From: an uncultured Acetatifactor sp.
GTDB lineage: Bacteria; Bacillota; Clostridia; Lachnospirales; Lachnospiraceae
Direction of reading: 5' to 3'
Assembly (NCBI GenBank): GCA_910577185.1
Contig: CAJTLR010000059.1
Span: forward strand, 1 to 24,145
DNA length: 24,145 nucleotides
Position 1 is the first letter of the stretch; each line of letters begins with the position of its first letter. The translations under genes were made by a program, and so were the position numbers. Positions 15,606-23,018 of this stretch are shown here, piece after piece. The notes below the pieces were generated by a model that saw nothing but the letters and a program-made list of their open reading frames with translations, had not been told where the DNA came from and did not search any database.

Positions 15606-17273
15606 TCACTGCAAAGGACTCAGGAGCCGGGACCTTGTTTTCCTGTATTCGGACACATTGGTTTCCAGTATGGCCTTGCGCAGCGGCAGAATGCTTCCCG
15701 GGGACACGGACAGTTCATCCACCCCCATGGCAAGGAATTCCCTGGTAAGTCCCGGGTCTGCCCCCAGTTCCCCGCAGATTCCCACCCGGATTCCCGCCTG
15801 GTGGGCATTTTCCACCACCATTTGGATGAGCCGCAGCACCGCGGGATGATGGCTGTCATAAAATTCGTCCACGGCCCTGTTCTGGCGGTCTGCCGCCAGC
15901 AGATACTGGGTCAGGTCATTGGTCCCGATGCTGAAAAAATCCACTTCTCTGGCCAGAAGGTCACTGATCAGCGCGGCGGCAGGGGTTTCGATCATGATTC
16001 CCTGTCCCGGATTTCCGTATGCCACGCCCCGGGCATTCAGCTCTTCCTTTACCTCTTCTACAATCTTCCGGATTCTGCAAATCTCTTTCACACTGGTGAT
16101 CATGGGATACATAATCGAGATTTCGCCGTATACACTTGCACGGAAAAGCGCTCTCAGCTGTGTCCTGAAAATATCCGGCCGGGTCAGGCAGATGCGTATG
16201 GCACGGCAGCCAAGGGCCGGGTTTCCTTCCTTTTCCATTCCGAAATAATCACACTGTTTATCCGCGCCGATGTCAAGGGTACGGATAATCACCGGTTTTT
16301 TCCCCATGGTCTCTGCCACGGTGCGGTAAATCCGGAATTGCTCCTCTTCCGTGGGAAAGCGGTCCCGTTCCAGATAGATAAACTCGCTTCGGAGCAGTCC
16401 AATCCCGCCTGCATCATTCTGCAGTGCCGCGGCCAGATCCCCGATGTTTCCGATATTTGCATACAACAGGATACTTTGACCGTCAAGAGTGACATTCTCC
16501 CTGCCCTTCAGGGTCTGAAGAAGTTTCGCTTTCTCCTTTTCCTGCTCCAGCGCCTTCCCCATTCCGGTAAGGGTCTCTTCGTCCGGGTCAATATAAATCA
16601 CGCCGGCCAGGCCATCCACAATTCCCAGCATCCCGTCCAGTTTTCCGTCCAGGGGAAGTCCCGTGTCCACAAGAGCCGGAATCCCCATGGTTCTGGCAAG
16701 AATGGCGGTGTGGGAATTCAGGGAGCCCCGGGCCGTCACAAAGGAGAGAATCATTTCCTTATCCAGCCGCACGGTCTCGGAGGGCGACAGATCCTCTGCC
16801 AAAAGGATAACCGGTTCCTTCGTCCGGATTCCCTTCTCTCCCTCTCCCCCCAGAATGGCCAGGAGCCGTTCTGAGATATCTTTTACATCTGCCGCCCGCT
16901 CCCTCATATATGCATCTTCCATGTCAGCAAACATCCGGGCAAAATGCTCCCCCGTCCGGGCCACCGCATACTCTGCCTTCACCTGCTGGCCGTAAATAAT
17001 ATTTTCTACGGACTCTCCATAGGCATTGTCCTCCAGCATCATCCGGTGAATCTCAAATATGGCCGCACCGTCCTCTCCCGCTTCCTGCAGGGCTTTCTGA
17101 TACAGCCCGTCCAATTGTTTCAGGGCTGTTTGGGCCGCTTTCCGGTAGCGGAGCATTTCTGCCTTTGCATCTTTCGTTTTTTCCGGTTTCACCGGCTTTT
17201 CCTCCCTGCCATACACAAGGATTCTGCCAATGGCAATTCCCCCGAATACGCTTTTGCCATGATATACCTGCAT
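15606..17273 (-). CDS. ptsI: PTS Enzyme I (phosphoenolpyruvate-protein phosphotransferase)
   Basis: This 555-residue protein matches the length of Enzyme I (540-580). Enzyme I takes phosphate from PEP and passes it to HPr in the cytoplasm. Motifs in order: phospho-histidine loop GSLNSHTAILARTMGIPAL (His188); GIGLLRSEFIYLERDRFPTE; RTLDIGADKQ; NPALGCRAIR; MYPMITSVKE; GIMIETPAAA; SIGTNDLTQYLLAADRQN; and ICGELGADP with the acid-base Cys. Start 17273 (MQVYHGKSVFGGIAIGR) is chosen because GGAGGGAAAG is just upstream. It follows fruK by 138 bp with no terminator between, so both are probably one operon. No ptsH or sugar-specific EII gene is next to it, unlike the classical ptsHI or fru operons. It may be a dedicated paralogue or the general EI. 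Confidence 0.95.
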   Translation of the reverse strand: MQVYHGKSVFGGIAIGRILVYGREEKPVKPEKTKDAKAEMLRYRKAAQTALKQLDGLYQKALQEAGEDGAAIFEIHRMMLEDNAYGESVENIIYGQQVKAEYAVARTGEHFARMFADMEDAYMRERAADVKDISERLLAILGGEGEKGIRTKEPVILLAEDLSPSETVRLDKEMILSFVTARGSLNSHTAILARTMGIPALVDTGLPLDGKLDGMLGIVDGLAGVIYIDPDEETLTGMGKALEQEKEKAKLLQTLKGRENVTLDGQSILLYANIGNIGDLAAALQNDAGGIGLLRSEFIYLERDRFPTEEEQFRIYRTVAETMGKKPVIIRTLDIGADKQCDYFGMEKEGNPALGCRAIRICLTRPDIFRTQLRALFRASVYGEISIMYPMITSVKEICRIRKIVEEVKEELNARGVAYGNPGQGIMIETPAAALISDLLAREVDFFSIGTNDLTQYLLAADRQNRAVDEFYDSHHPAVLRLIQMVVENAHQAGIRVGICGELGADPGLTREFLAMGVDELSVSPGSILPLRKAILETNVSEYRKTRSRLLSPLQ

Positions 17274-17411
17274 CTTTCCCTCCCCAAACCCGCATTCCCG
17301 GCAAACTGCTGCCATTCTCCCGTTTCCCGCCTGGACTGGGCGGCCGCTTCGTATGATTTCAGTCACCGGGCACCTAATCCGCACCTTTTGCCATGGCTCG
17401 GTTACATACGC

Positions 17412-18320
17412 CTATTTTGCCAGCTGCCTGTATATGGCCATAATTTCTTCTCCCGTGGCCAGCAGCTCCGAAAATGCGCTTGCGCTGCCTGCGGCTATCC
17501 CCATATGGAATGCATGTCTGTAGTCGTTTTGTTCCATCCAGCCCGCCAGGAATCCCGCCACCATGGAATCTCCCGCGCCTACGCCGTTGACCAGTTTCCC
17601 TTTCGGCGCCGCAGCCTCATAGATCTTTCCGTCCCCCGCCGCCAGAACCGCGCCCTCGCCGGCCATGGACACCAGCACATTCACTGCCCCCATTTCCCGG
17701 AGCCTTTCCGCGTAAGGGATGACTTCCTCCCTTGTCTTTAATTCCACACCGAAAATCTCTCCCAGTTCATGGTTATTTGGTTTCACCAGAAAAGGATGAT
17801 ATTGCAGTACATTGACCATAAGCTTTTTGGTGGCATCGACCACGGACAGCACACCCCTTCCGGCCATTCTTTCCATGATTTTCCTATAGATATCATCCGG
17901 TATGGACTTGGGAATGCTCCCTGCCAGTACCAGCACATCCCCTTTTCCCAGAGCTGCAAGCTTCTCCATGAGCTGTTCCACTGCCTCTTTGCCGATTTCC
18001 GGTCCGCATCCGTTGATTTCCGTCCCTTCGATGGACTTAAGCTTCAGATTGATTCTGGAAACACCTTCTTCCATATGGATAAAATCTGACTTTACCCCCA
18101 TCTCTTCCACCCGCCGGACAATTTCCGCCCCCGTAAATCCTGCCACAAATCCAAACGCGGTACTGTCTATCCCAAGATTCCCCAAAACCATGGAGACATT
18201 CAGTCCTTTTCCCCCGGGCAGAATCAGCTCGGAGCTGGTCCGGTTCGTCATACCCAGCCTGAAGCCATCCACTGCCACAATGTAATCCAGTGACGGGTTA
18301 AATGTAACCGTATAAATCAT
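17412..18320 (-). CDS. fruK: 1-phosphofructokinase (PfkB family)
   Basis: The 302-residue protein has the expected FruK/LacC length. It starts MIYTVTFNPSLDYIVAVDGF. The FNPSLD opening is typical of 1-phosphofructokinase and tagatose-6-phosphate kinase. It also has LPGGKGLNVSMVLGNLGI, the central LAGSIP motif and the C-terminal NGVGAGDSMVAGF with catalytic D251. FruK makes fructose-1,6-bisphosphate from the fructose-1-phosphate delivered by the fructose PTS; tagatose-6-phosphate remains an alternative. ATG 18320 is set by this motif and by GGGAG just upstream; the long frame up to 18500 is not conserved-looking. Enzyme I follows. Upstream are a purine-rich 12-bp repeat (18339-18374) and a palindrome (18485-18496). 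Confidence 0.9.
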   Translation of the reverse strand: MIYTVTFNPSLDYIVAVDGFRLGMTNRTSSELILPGGKGLNVSMVLGNLGIDSTAFGFVAGFTGAEIVRRVEEMGVKSDFIHMEEGVSRINLKLKSIEGTEINGCGPEIGKEAVEQLMEKLAALGKGDVLVLAGSIPKSIPDDIYRKIMERMAGRGVLSVVDATKKLMVNVLQYHPFLVKPNNHELGEIFGVELKTREEVIPYAERLREMGAVNVLVSMAGEGAVLAAGDGKIYEAAAPKGKLVNGVGAGDSMVAGFLAGWMEQNDYRHAFHMGIAAGSASAFSELLATGEEIMAIYRQLAK

Positions 18321-18338
18321 CTCTGTCTCCCTTCCCTT

Positions 18339-18374
18339 TTCTATCCTCTTTTTTATCCTCTTTTCTATTCTCTT
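18339..18374 (-). repeat. Three 12-bp purine-rich direct repeats in the fruK leader
   Basis: On the minus (mRNA) strand three adjacent units AAGAGAATAGAA, AAGAGGATAAAA and AAGAGGATAGAA are followed by AAGGGAAGGGAGACAGAG and the fruK ATG. All are homopurine apart from one T per unit and contain Shine-Dalgarno-like AGAGGA. Confidence 0.7.
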
Positions 18375-18484
18375 TCCTGTCCCATTATCCCATGCCTGCG
18401 GGAATCTCATTCCCTTCCCTGTCTCATCCGTTTTGGATAAAATCCCCACTGCCAGGCTTTCACTTTCAATCTCTGTTTTCCCAA

Positions 18485-18496
18485 TGTTTCGAAACA
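18485..18496. promoter_or_regulatory. Perfect 12-bp palindrome TGTTTCGAAACA, candidate operator
   Basis: It lies in the divergent space between fruK and the PHP gene, 19 bp upstream of the PHP -35 box. A central CG flanked by symmetric arms is the usual shape of LacI/CcpA-type operators, though it does not match the cre consensus fully. The binding protein is unknown. A shorter TTTTCGAAAA occurs at 22997-23006 before the ANT(6)-like gene. Confidence 0.4.
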
Positions 18497-18514
18497 GCAA
18501 TATCAGAACAAGCC

Positions 18515-18542
18515 TTGACTTTCGGGAATATCAGCGTAATAT
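18515..18542 (+). promoter_or_regulatory. Promoter of the PHP-domain gene
   Basis: TTGACT (18515-18520), 16-bp spacer, TAATAT (18537-18542), followed by a 40-nt leader with AGGAGG before ATG 18590. An overlapping TATAAA at 18540 with 19-bp spacing is the alternative -10. Confidence 0.55.
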
Positions 18543-18589
18543 AAATATCAAGGTGTCTGTAAAAAAACAACCCAGGAGGAAATAATATT

Positions 18590-19522
18590 ATGACGCAACA
18601 GGCAGCATTCTCAGGAAAAGAAAAAATGTTAAAGGGTGGATTACACTGCCACACAACGCGCTCCGACGGGGCAGGAGACCCGGAGCAGGTCATCCGCCTC
18701 CATTATCAGCACGGGTATGATTTTCTTGCCCTCACTGACCACAGAATTTACAATTACAAAAATTTTGCACCTGATGTACCGATTACCATCATACCCGGCA
18801 TGGAAATGGATTCCACTTTTGAGTCCGGACAGGGGTTTCGCTGCTTCCATGTGGTGTGTCTGGGCCCCGCAAAAGAAGATGGCAACGGTTTTGAGCAGGA
18901 TCAGCGGCAGGAATCAGCCAGCGCAAAAAATCAGGAAGAATTCCAGCCCTGCCTGGACAGCATCCACGCAAACAACAATCTGACTATCTACTGCCATCCG
19001 GAATGGAGTTCCACGCCGGCCCGGTATTTTGAAAATATGCAGGGAAATTTTGCAATGGAAATATGGAACAGCGGATGTGTCCTGGATAATGATATGGATA
19101 AAGATGCCGCCTATTGGGATGAGCTGCTGGGGCAGGGCCGGCATATCTACGGTGTCGCAACCGACGATGGTCACGGCATGGAACAGCACTGCATCGGCTG
19201 GGTTATGGTCAGGGCCGAAAATAATATCAATTCCATTCTCAGTGCCTTGAAAAACGGCGCTTTTTATTCCTCCTGCGGCCCTGAGATTTATGACTTCCAC
19301 ATAGAAGACGGCAGGGCTGTCATTGAATGTTCCCCCGCCGCCAGGATCCGTTTCCACTGCGACAGACATCCTGCGAGAATGGTAAAAGCCGGCACGGAAA
19401 TGCTGACTCATGCGGAAATAGACCTTCGTGCCAATGGATCCCTGGATTACAAATATATCCGGGCATCGGTGATTGACGAAAATAATAAGTTTGCATGGAC
19501 AAATCCTATTTTCTTACCATAA
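18590..19522 (+). CDS. PHP-domain metal-dependent phosphoesterase
   Basis: The 310-residue cytoplasmic protein carries the PHP motifs: GLHCHTTRSDG (H19, H21, D26), LTDHR (D50, H51), IIPGMEMD (E72), YCHPEW (H136) and VATDDGHG near residue 210. PHP proteins hydrolyse phosphate esters using two or three metal ions, for example histidinol phosphate or nucleotide 3',5'-bisphosphates. The substrate of this stand-alone type is unknown. AGGAGG lies 10 bases before ATG 18590, and the gene has its own promoter. It is divergent from fruK-ptsI, which allows shared control but does not prove a sugar-phosphate substrate. Just after the stop are two hairpins (19536-19605). Confidence 0.9.
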   Translation: MTQQAAFSGKEKMLKGGLHCHTTRSDGAGDPEQVIRLHYQHGYDFLALTDHRIYNYKNFAPDVPITIIPGMEMDSTFESGQGFRCFHVVCLGPAKEDGNGFEQDQRQESASAKNQEEFQPCLDSIHANNNLTIYCHPEWSSTPARYFENMQGNFAMEIWNSGCVLDNDMDKDAAYWDELLGQGRHIYGVATDDGHGMEQHCIGWVMVRAENNINSILSALKNGAFYSSCGPEIYDFHIEDGRAVIECSPAARIRFHCDRHPARMVKAGTEMLTHAEIDLRANGSLDYKYIRASVIDENNKFAWTNPIFLP

Positions 19523-19619
19523 AAGGCTCTTGCCCAAAACGCATTCCTTTGCGTTTTACCAGAACTGTCGTGCGTCGGCCTGCGTCATTTTGCGGACCGG
19601 CGCACAAAATCTTTCTCAC
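19506..19619 (-). CDS. Possible small ORF (37 residues), antisense to the PHP gene end
   Basis: A GTG at 19619 preceded by GGGGGATAA opens a 37-residue frame that reads VRKILCAGPQNDAGRRTTVL and continues to a stop at 19506-19508, overlapping the PHP 3' end by 17 bp. It is basic with no recognised domain. A promoter-like sequence lies 150 bp upstream. The frame coincides with two hairpins, so it may be a translation shadow of a structured repeat rather than a gene. Confidence 0.25.
   Translation of the reverse strand: MRKILCAGPQNDAGRRTTVLVKRKGMRFGQEPFMVRK
19536..19605. repeat. Two strong hairpins downstream of the PHP gene
   Basis: The first is a perfect 8-bp stem AAAACGCA-TTCCTT-TGCGTTTT (19536-19557), which can act as a terminator for PHP on the plus strand. 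The second is a long imperfect stem from GTGCGTCGG (19570-) to CCGGCGCAC (-19605). The rest of the spacer to 19852 holds only a minus-strand promoter-like sequence. Confidence 0.55.
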
Positions 19620-19765
19620 TTATCCCCCTTATAATATTTCTTTTCCCATAAACAAAACATGTTCACAATCAGCAACCCCCATATCCCACAAACTTTTTCA
19701 TATCAAAAAATCTGTCAGGTATTCCACTGCCGCTTTTTTCGTCCGACGACACTGCTTTGCATTCT

Positions 19766-19794
19766 ATTATACACAGCCTTTCTACAAATTACAA
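19766..19794 (-). promoter_or_regulatory. Orphan minus-strand promoter, possible small RNA start
   Basis: TTGTAA (19789-19794), 17-bp spacer, perfect TATAAT (19766-19771) on the minus strand. It lies downstream of the LRR gene's stop and points into the hairpin region, with no ordinary gene in front of it. A transcript from about 19759 to the 19536 hairpin would be roughly 220 nt. Confidence 0.4.
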
Positions 19795-19852
19795 TATGCG
19801 GAGCATTTGTATTCCTGCCTTTTATATCCCGTTTTCCCAAAAGAAACGAATT

Positions 19853-22099
19853 TCACTCTTCTTCTATTTCTCCGGTACGGTCATCCAGCAGATAAACAGC
19901 GCTTTCTTCTTTTTTTCCATAACAAATGACATGATAAAGGCGTCCGTCTCTGTGGGTCAGACCGCCATAATAAATATAGTCTCCCTCCCATGCCTTTGTC
20001 TGGTTTGCGCCGTCTGTCTCTTCCTCCCCATTCTCCGCTGTTCCCGGAACTGTATAATAATAACCCGGCAATTCCACTCCTTTCAACAGTTCATATCCGG
20101 TCTTCTGCCATGCCGCATATGGCAAATCCGCTTTTTCCCCATTGCGGGCCATGGCATTCACAAAATGATCCAAAGCCTGTTCCGCGGTTCTGTTTGTATC
20201 CGTCTTTTCGTTATATATGGAATAGGACGCGTCATACAAATTCATCCTGGGAAAGGCCTTGTGAAAAGGATACTCCGCATTTGCAAGATCAACCCTCACC
20301 ATGCGGAAACCGTCCATGGCAATGGCATATGCAAACCATGTGTCATTTTTCACATCCGTCACAGTTACATCATAACCGTTGGCAAAACGGCTGTCTCCCA
20401 CACTGACATTCTCTGTCTGCTCCAGTTTTCCATCCCGGTAGCAGTAAATCTGCGTGACTGTCGTACCGGTGCTGCTTCCCCAGCTTTCCTTCAGCATCAG
20501 GCAGCCGGCTCCCATAAAAATGCCGGAATAGGGATCTCCCCGCATTCCTCCGGCGTCACTGCCGTTCACATAAGGCACTTCGGTTATTTCCTCCATGGAA
20601 CCGTCTTTTTGCCGTATCAGGACATAAAGACGCCGGGTATCCGCATACATTTCGTCATACTTTTTATCCCCGAATGTCCCGTCTATCACAAAGGCAATAT
20701 CCGTTCTGCCGTCACCGTTTAAATCCCCTTCCACATAGTCAATGCATGTATATTCTGTAACATCAGGATGCTCCTTTTCTATCCACGCTTCGGCATATTC
20801 TGTTTTTTCATCCATGGTTTCGCTGCTTTTCCAGGAAAGCAGCGGTACCTCCCACACTGGCTGTAAATCTGTAAAAGGATTTCCGAACACTGATGCGAAC
20901 ATCAGTTCTTTTTTCCCTGCCAGAGGCGATAAATCCGTAATCCGGTTATTCGAAAGACCTGCCTGATTCAAATATGTCAGACCGCTGAGCGCAGAAATAT
21001 CGCTGATCTCATTTCCGTCCAAAGCCAAATCAAACAGATTTGTGAGATTTTCCAATGGCGAAATATCCCTGATCTGATTTTCAGCCAGCCCCAGTCGTTC
21101 CAGTTTGGTCAGGCCTGTCAGCGGGGTTAAGTCCGCAATGGAATTATGATTCAGGTTTATTCCCCGCAGTTTCGTCAATTCACTTAAAAAACGGATATCA
21201 CTGATTCCGCAGTTCTGTAATCCCAGATCCTGCAGCCCCGCCAGTTTCCCCACCACTTCCAGATTCCGGGCGCCGGAATTGCCGCCGAGCGCCAGTTCCA
21301 CCAGTCCCTGCAGATTTTCCAGCACCGTAAGGTCTTCCACTTTAGTCCCATACAGAGACAACCTTTCCAGCTGCGGCATATCTTTCAGAAATTCCATCTC
21401 CCTGACCCGGCAGTTTGGCAGATATAGTTCCGTAATATGCTTCATTTCTGCCAGAAAGGAAAGATCTGTCTCTTCTTTGGTACAATTCTCTATGGAAAGC
21501 TTTTCCAGTCCGGAAAGTCCGGCAATGGGGGCAAAATCCACAGCCGGGGAATTATCCCAGGCATCCAGATCAATAGTCAGGCTTTTCAGATTCGGCAGGT
21601 ACGACAAATCCTCCAAAGAATGCAGGGAACTGGCAGGCTCTTTTAGCGTCAATTGCTCACACTGATCCAGTTTGCGCAGGATGATTTCCTCCGTATCTTC
21701 GCTGTCGATACCCGCCTCATCCCATACACAATCCCGGAACCCCTCATCACTGATCAGCCGGGCCAGTGTCAGCTCTGCGTTGTTTTCCTCCGTTGTTTCC
21801 GGTGTAAAAGCAAGACTTTCCGGAACTGATTCCCATGTATCCCCACATTCTTCCGGCGTAAATGCGAAGCTTTCCGGGGCTGTCTCCCACGTATCCCCAC
21901 ATTCTTCCGGCGTAAATGCGAAGCTTTCCGGGACCGTCTCCCGCGTATCCCCACATTCCGCGCCTTCCTCCCGGTGGGAAATTGGCTGACTGCATCCGGT
22001 CAGGAACAAACTGCACAGCAATACCGGTATTATCATCTTTCGAATCCTTGTTCTGTTAAGATGTCTCATAAGCCAAAATGTTTTAAATGGTTTTTTCAT
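19853..22099 (-). CDS. Leucine-rich-repeat lipoprotein with FG-GAP-like C-terminal domain
   Basis: The 748-residue protein has a basic start, a hydrophobic stretch and a lipobox (IIPVLLCSLFLTGC; Cys about residue 36), so it is probably anchored to the outer face of the membrane. Three 18-residue repeats (ECGDT..ETVPESFAFTPE type, residues about 48-101) form an acidic tether. About eleven internalin-like 22-residue LRRs follow (for example LERLGLAENQIRDISPLENL). The C-terminal third contains EGDLNGDGRTDIAFVID, a Ca-binding FG-GAP/dockerin-like loop, then an uncharacterised region. A role in surface binding is inference. ATG 22099 overlaps the ANT(6)-like gene by 17 bp and has only a weak site. 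ATG 22069 gives a more normal signal peptide length, and 22036 has a good AAGGA site. Confidence 0.85.
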   Translation of the reverse strand: MKKPFKTFWLMRHLNRTRIRKMIIPVLLCSLFLTGCSQPISHREEGAECGDTRETVPESFAFTPEECGDTWETAPESFAFTPEECGDTWESVPESLAFTPETTEENNAELTLARLISDEGFRDCVWDEAGIDSEDTEEIILRKLDQCEQLTLKEPASSLHSLEDLSYLPNLKSLTIDLDAWDNSPAVDFAPIAGLSGLEKLSIENCTKEETDLSFLAEMKHITELYLPNCRVREMEFLKDMPQLERLSLYGTKVEDLTVLENLQGLVELALGGNSGARNLEVVGKLAGLQDLGLQNCGISDIRFLSELTKLRGINLNHNSIADLTPLTGLTKLERLGLAENQIRDISPLENLTNLFDLALDGNEISDISALSGLTYLNQAGLSNNRITDLSPLAGKKELMFASVFGNPFTDLQPVWEVPLLSWKSSETMDEKTEYAEAWIEKEHPDVTEYTCIDYVEGDLNGDGRTDIAFVIDGTFGDKKYDEMYADTRRLYVLIRQKDGSMEEITEVPYVNGSDAGGMRGDPYSGIFMGAGCLMLKESWGSSTGTTVTQIYCYRDGKLEQTENVSVGDSRFANGYDVTVTDVKNDTWFAYAIAMDGFRMVRVDLANAEYPFHKAFPRMNLYDASYSIYNEKTDTNRTAEQALDHFVNAMARNGEKADLPYAAWQKTGYELLKGVELPGYYYTVPGTAENGEEETDGANQTKAWEGDYIYYGGLTHRDGRLYHVICYGKKEESAVYLLDDRTGEIEEE
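21797..21958 (-). repeat. 54-bp in-frame tandem repeat, three units, in the LRR lipoprotein
   Basis: Three adjacent units of exactly 54 bp encode 18-residue repeats with few changes (R/W, V/A, F/L). On the plus strand the blocks ATTCTTCCGGCGTAAATGCG recur identically in neighbouring units. Copy number could vary by slippage without breaking the frame. Confidence 0.85.
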
Positions 22100-22952
22100 T
22101 ATCTGTTCCGTATACTGTCTTATGCCGAATAACATATTCCGTGATTTTTTCATCATACGGTGGATACTGGCAGCCCAGCCGCCGCGCCACTTCTGCCGAA
22201 GTCTCCCGGAATAATGCCATGCACTGTTCCAGGGAATCCCACATTTGTGTATAGGAGTCCATTCTATATGTGGCCATAAGCCGTTCCCACAGCTCCACCG
22301 GGATATACTGGTTCAGAAATTTATAATTTTTTCCCAGACTAAAATGAAATCCTTGTTCTGTCCCGACCAGCCATGAAATCATACGGAGTAATTCTTTTCG
22401 TACAATCTCATTTATATGGTCAATGGCAAACAGGATTTCTTTTCGGCACAGCCCTTTCACGACATATGTGACAGTATTCCAAAATTCATTACAGCAGTCA
22501 TCAAACATTCGTTCCGTGGGACGCCGCAAATGGTAATCTATGTCTGTCGGTACCGGCGGCTGCTCCATGCGGCTGTCTTTATCCAGCAAAATCTTTACCA
22601 GCTTATCCCATGTGAAATACTCTTCTGTTAAATCCAGCGGAAGTAAAGTTAAATCGATTTTAACATCATCACAAAACAGCATTAGATAAGAAAATCCCTT
22701 TTCTTCTGCCGGGAATAATTCCATATCTTCGGGCTTCTGCATGATTAATCTCTCGCCAAACACATTCAGCCATTCATCATCTGCCATGAAACTCTGCATG
22801 TCCGTAACAAAAAAAGTGATATCATAATCCTGAAAATGATCTGGCGGAATATTTATATTTGTCCGGGAACCCTCCAGAGTGACCATGCGAACACGCTCAT
22901 CTGCTTTTGCAAAAGTTAAAATCATATCATAAACCTGCTGTTCTGACCTCAT
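22083..22952 (-). CDS. Aminoglycoside 6-adenylyltransferase-like nucleotidyltransferase (ANT(6)/AadE family)
   Basis: The 289-residue protein matches the ANT(6) family (about 280-300). Family members adenylate streptomycin using ATP. The nucleotidyltransferase core is present: VTLEGSRTN (G28, S29, R30), DYDITFFVTD (D42, D44), and the third acid in VKIDLTLLPL. The C-terminal helical domain includes NEFWNTVTYVVKGLCRKEIL and HINEIVRKELLRMISWLVGT, as in AadK/AadE. Chromosomal relatives in clostridia are common and resistance is not assured. ATG 22952 is chosen because GGGAGAGAGG lies directly upstream; the frame extends to 22970. It sits between HAD (66 bp upstream) and the LRR gene (overlapping). 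Its base composition is A+T richer than the central metabolic genes. Confidence 0.88.
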   Translation of the reverse strand: MRSEQQVYDMILTFAKADERVRMVTLEGSRTNINIPPDHFQDYDITFFVTDMQSFMADDEWLNVFGERLIMQKPEDMELFPAEEKGFSYLMLFCDDVKIDLTLLPLDLTEEYFTWDKLVKILLDKDSRMEQPPVPTDIDYHLRRPTERMFDDCCNEFWNTVTYVVKGLCRKEILFAIDHINEIVRKELLRMISWLVGTEQGFHFSLGKNYKFLNQYIPVELWERLMATYRMDSYTQMWDSLEQCMALFRETSAEVARRLGCQYPPYDEKITEYVIRHKTVYGTDNEKTI

Positions 22953-23018
22953 TTTCCTCTCTCCCTTCATTGTTCTGCTGCCCGGATCGGTTCGGTTTTT
23001 CGAAAACTAATGCCCGGT

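Noticed and set aside
19757..20722. 321-codon plus-strand frame opposite the LRR lipoprotein
   Set aside because: Antisense to a gene with clear lipobox and LRR motifs; no ribosome site.
22970..23018. Terminator between HAD and the ANT(6)-like gene
   Set aside because: CCGGG words repeat directly rather than as an inverted pair, and there is no proper stem plus T-run; co-transcription remains likely.
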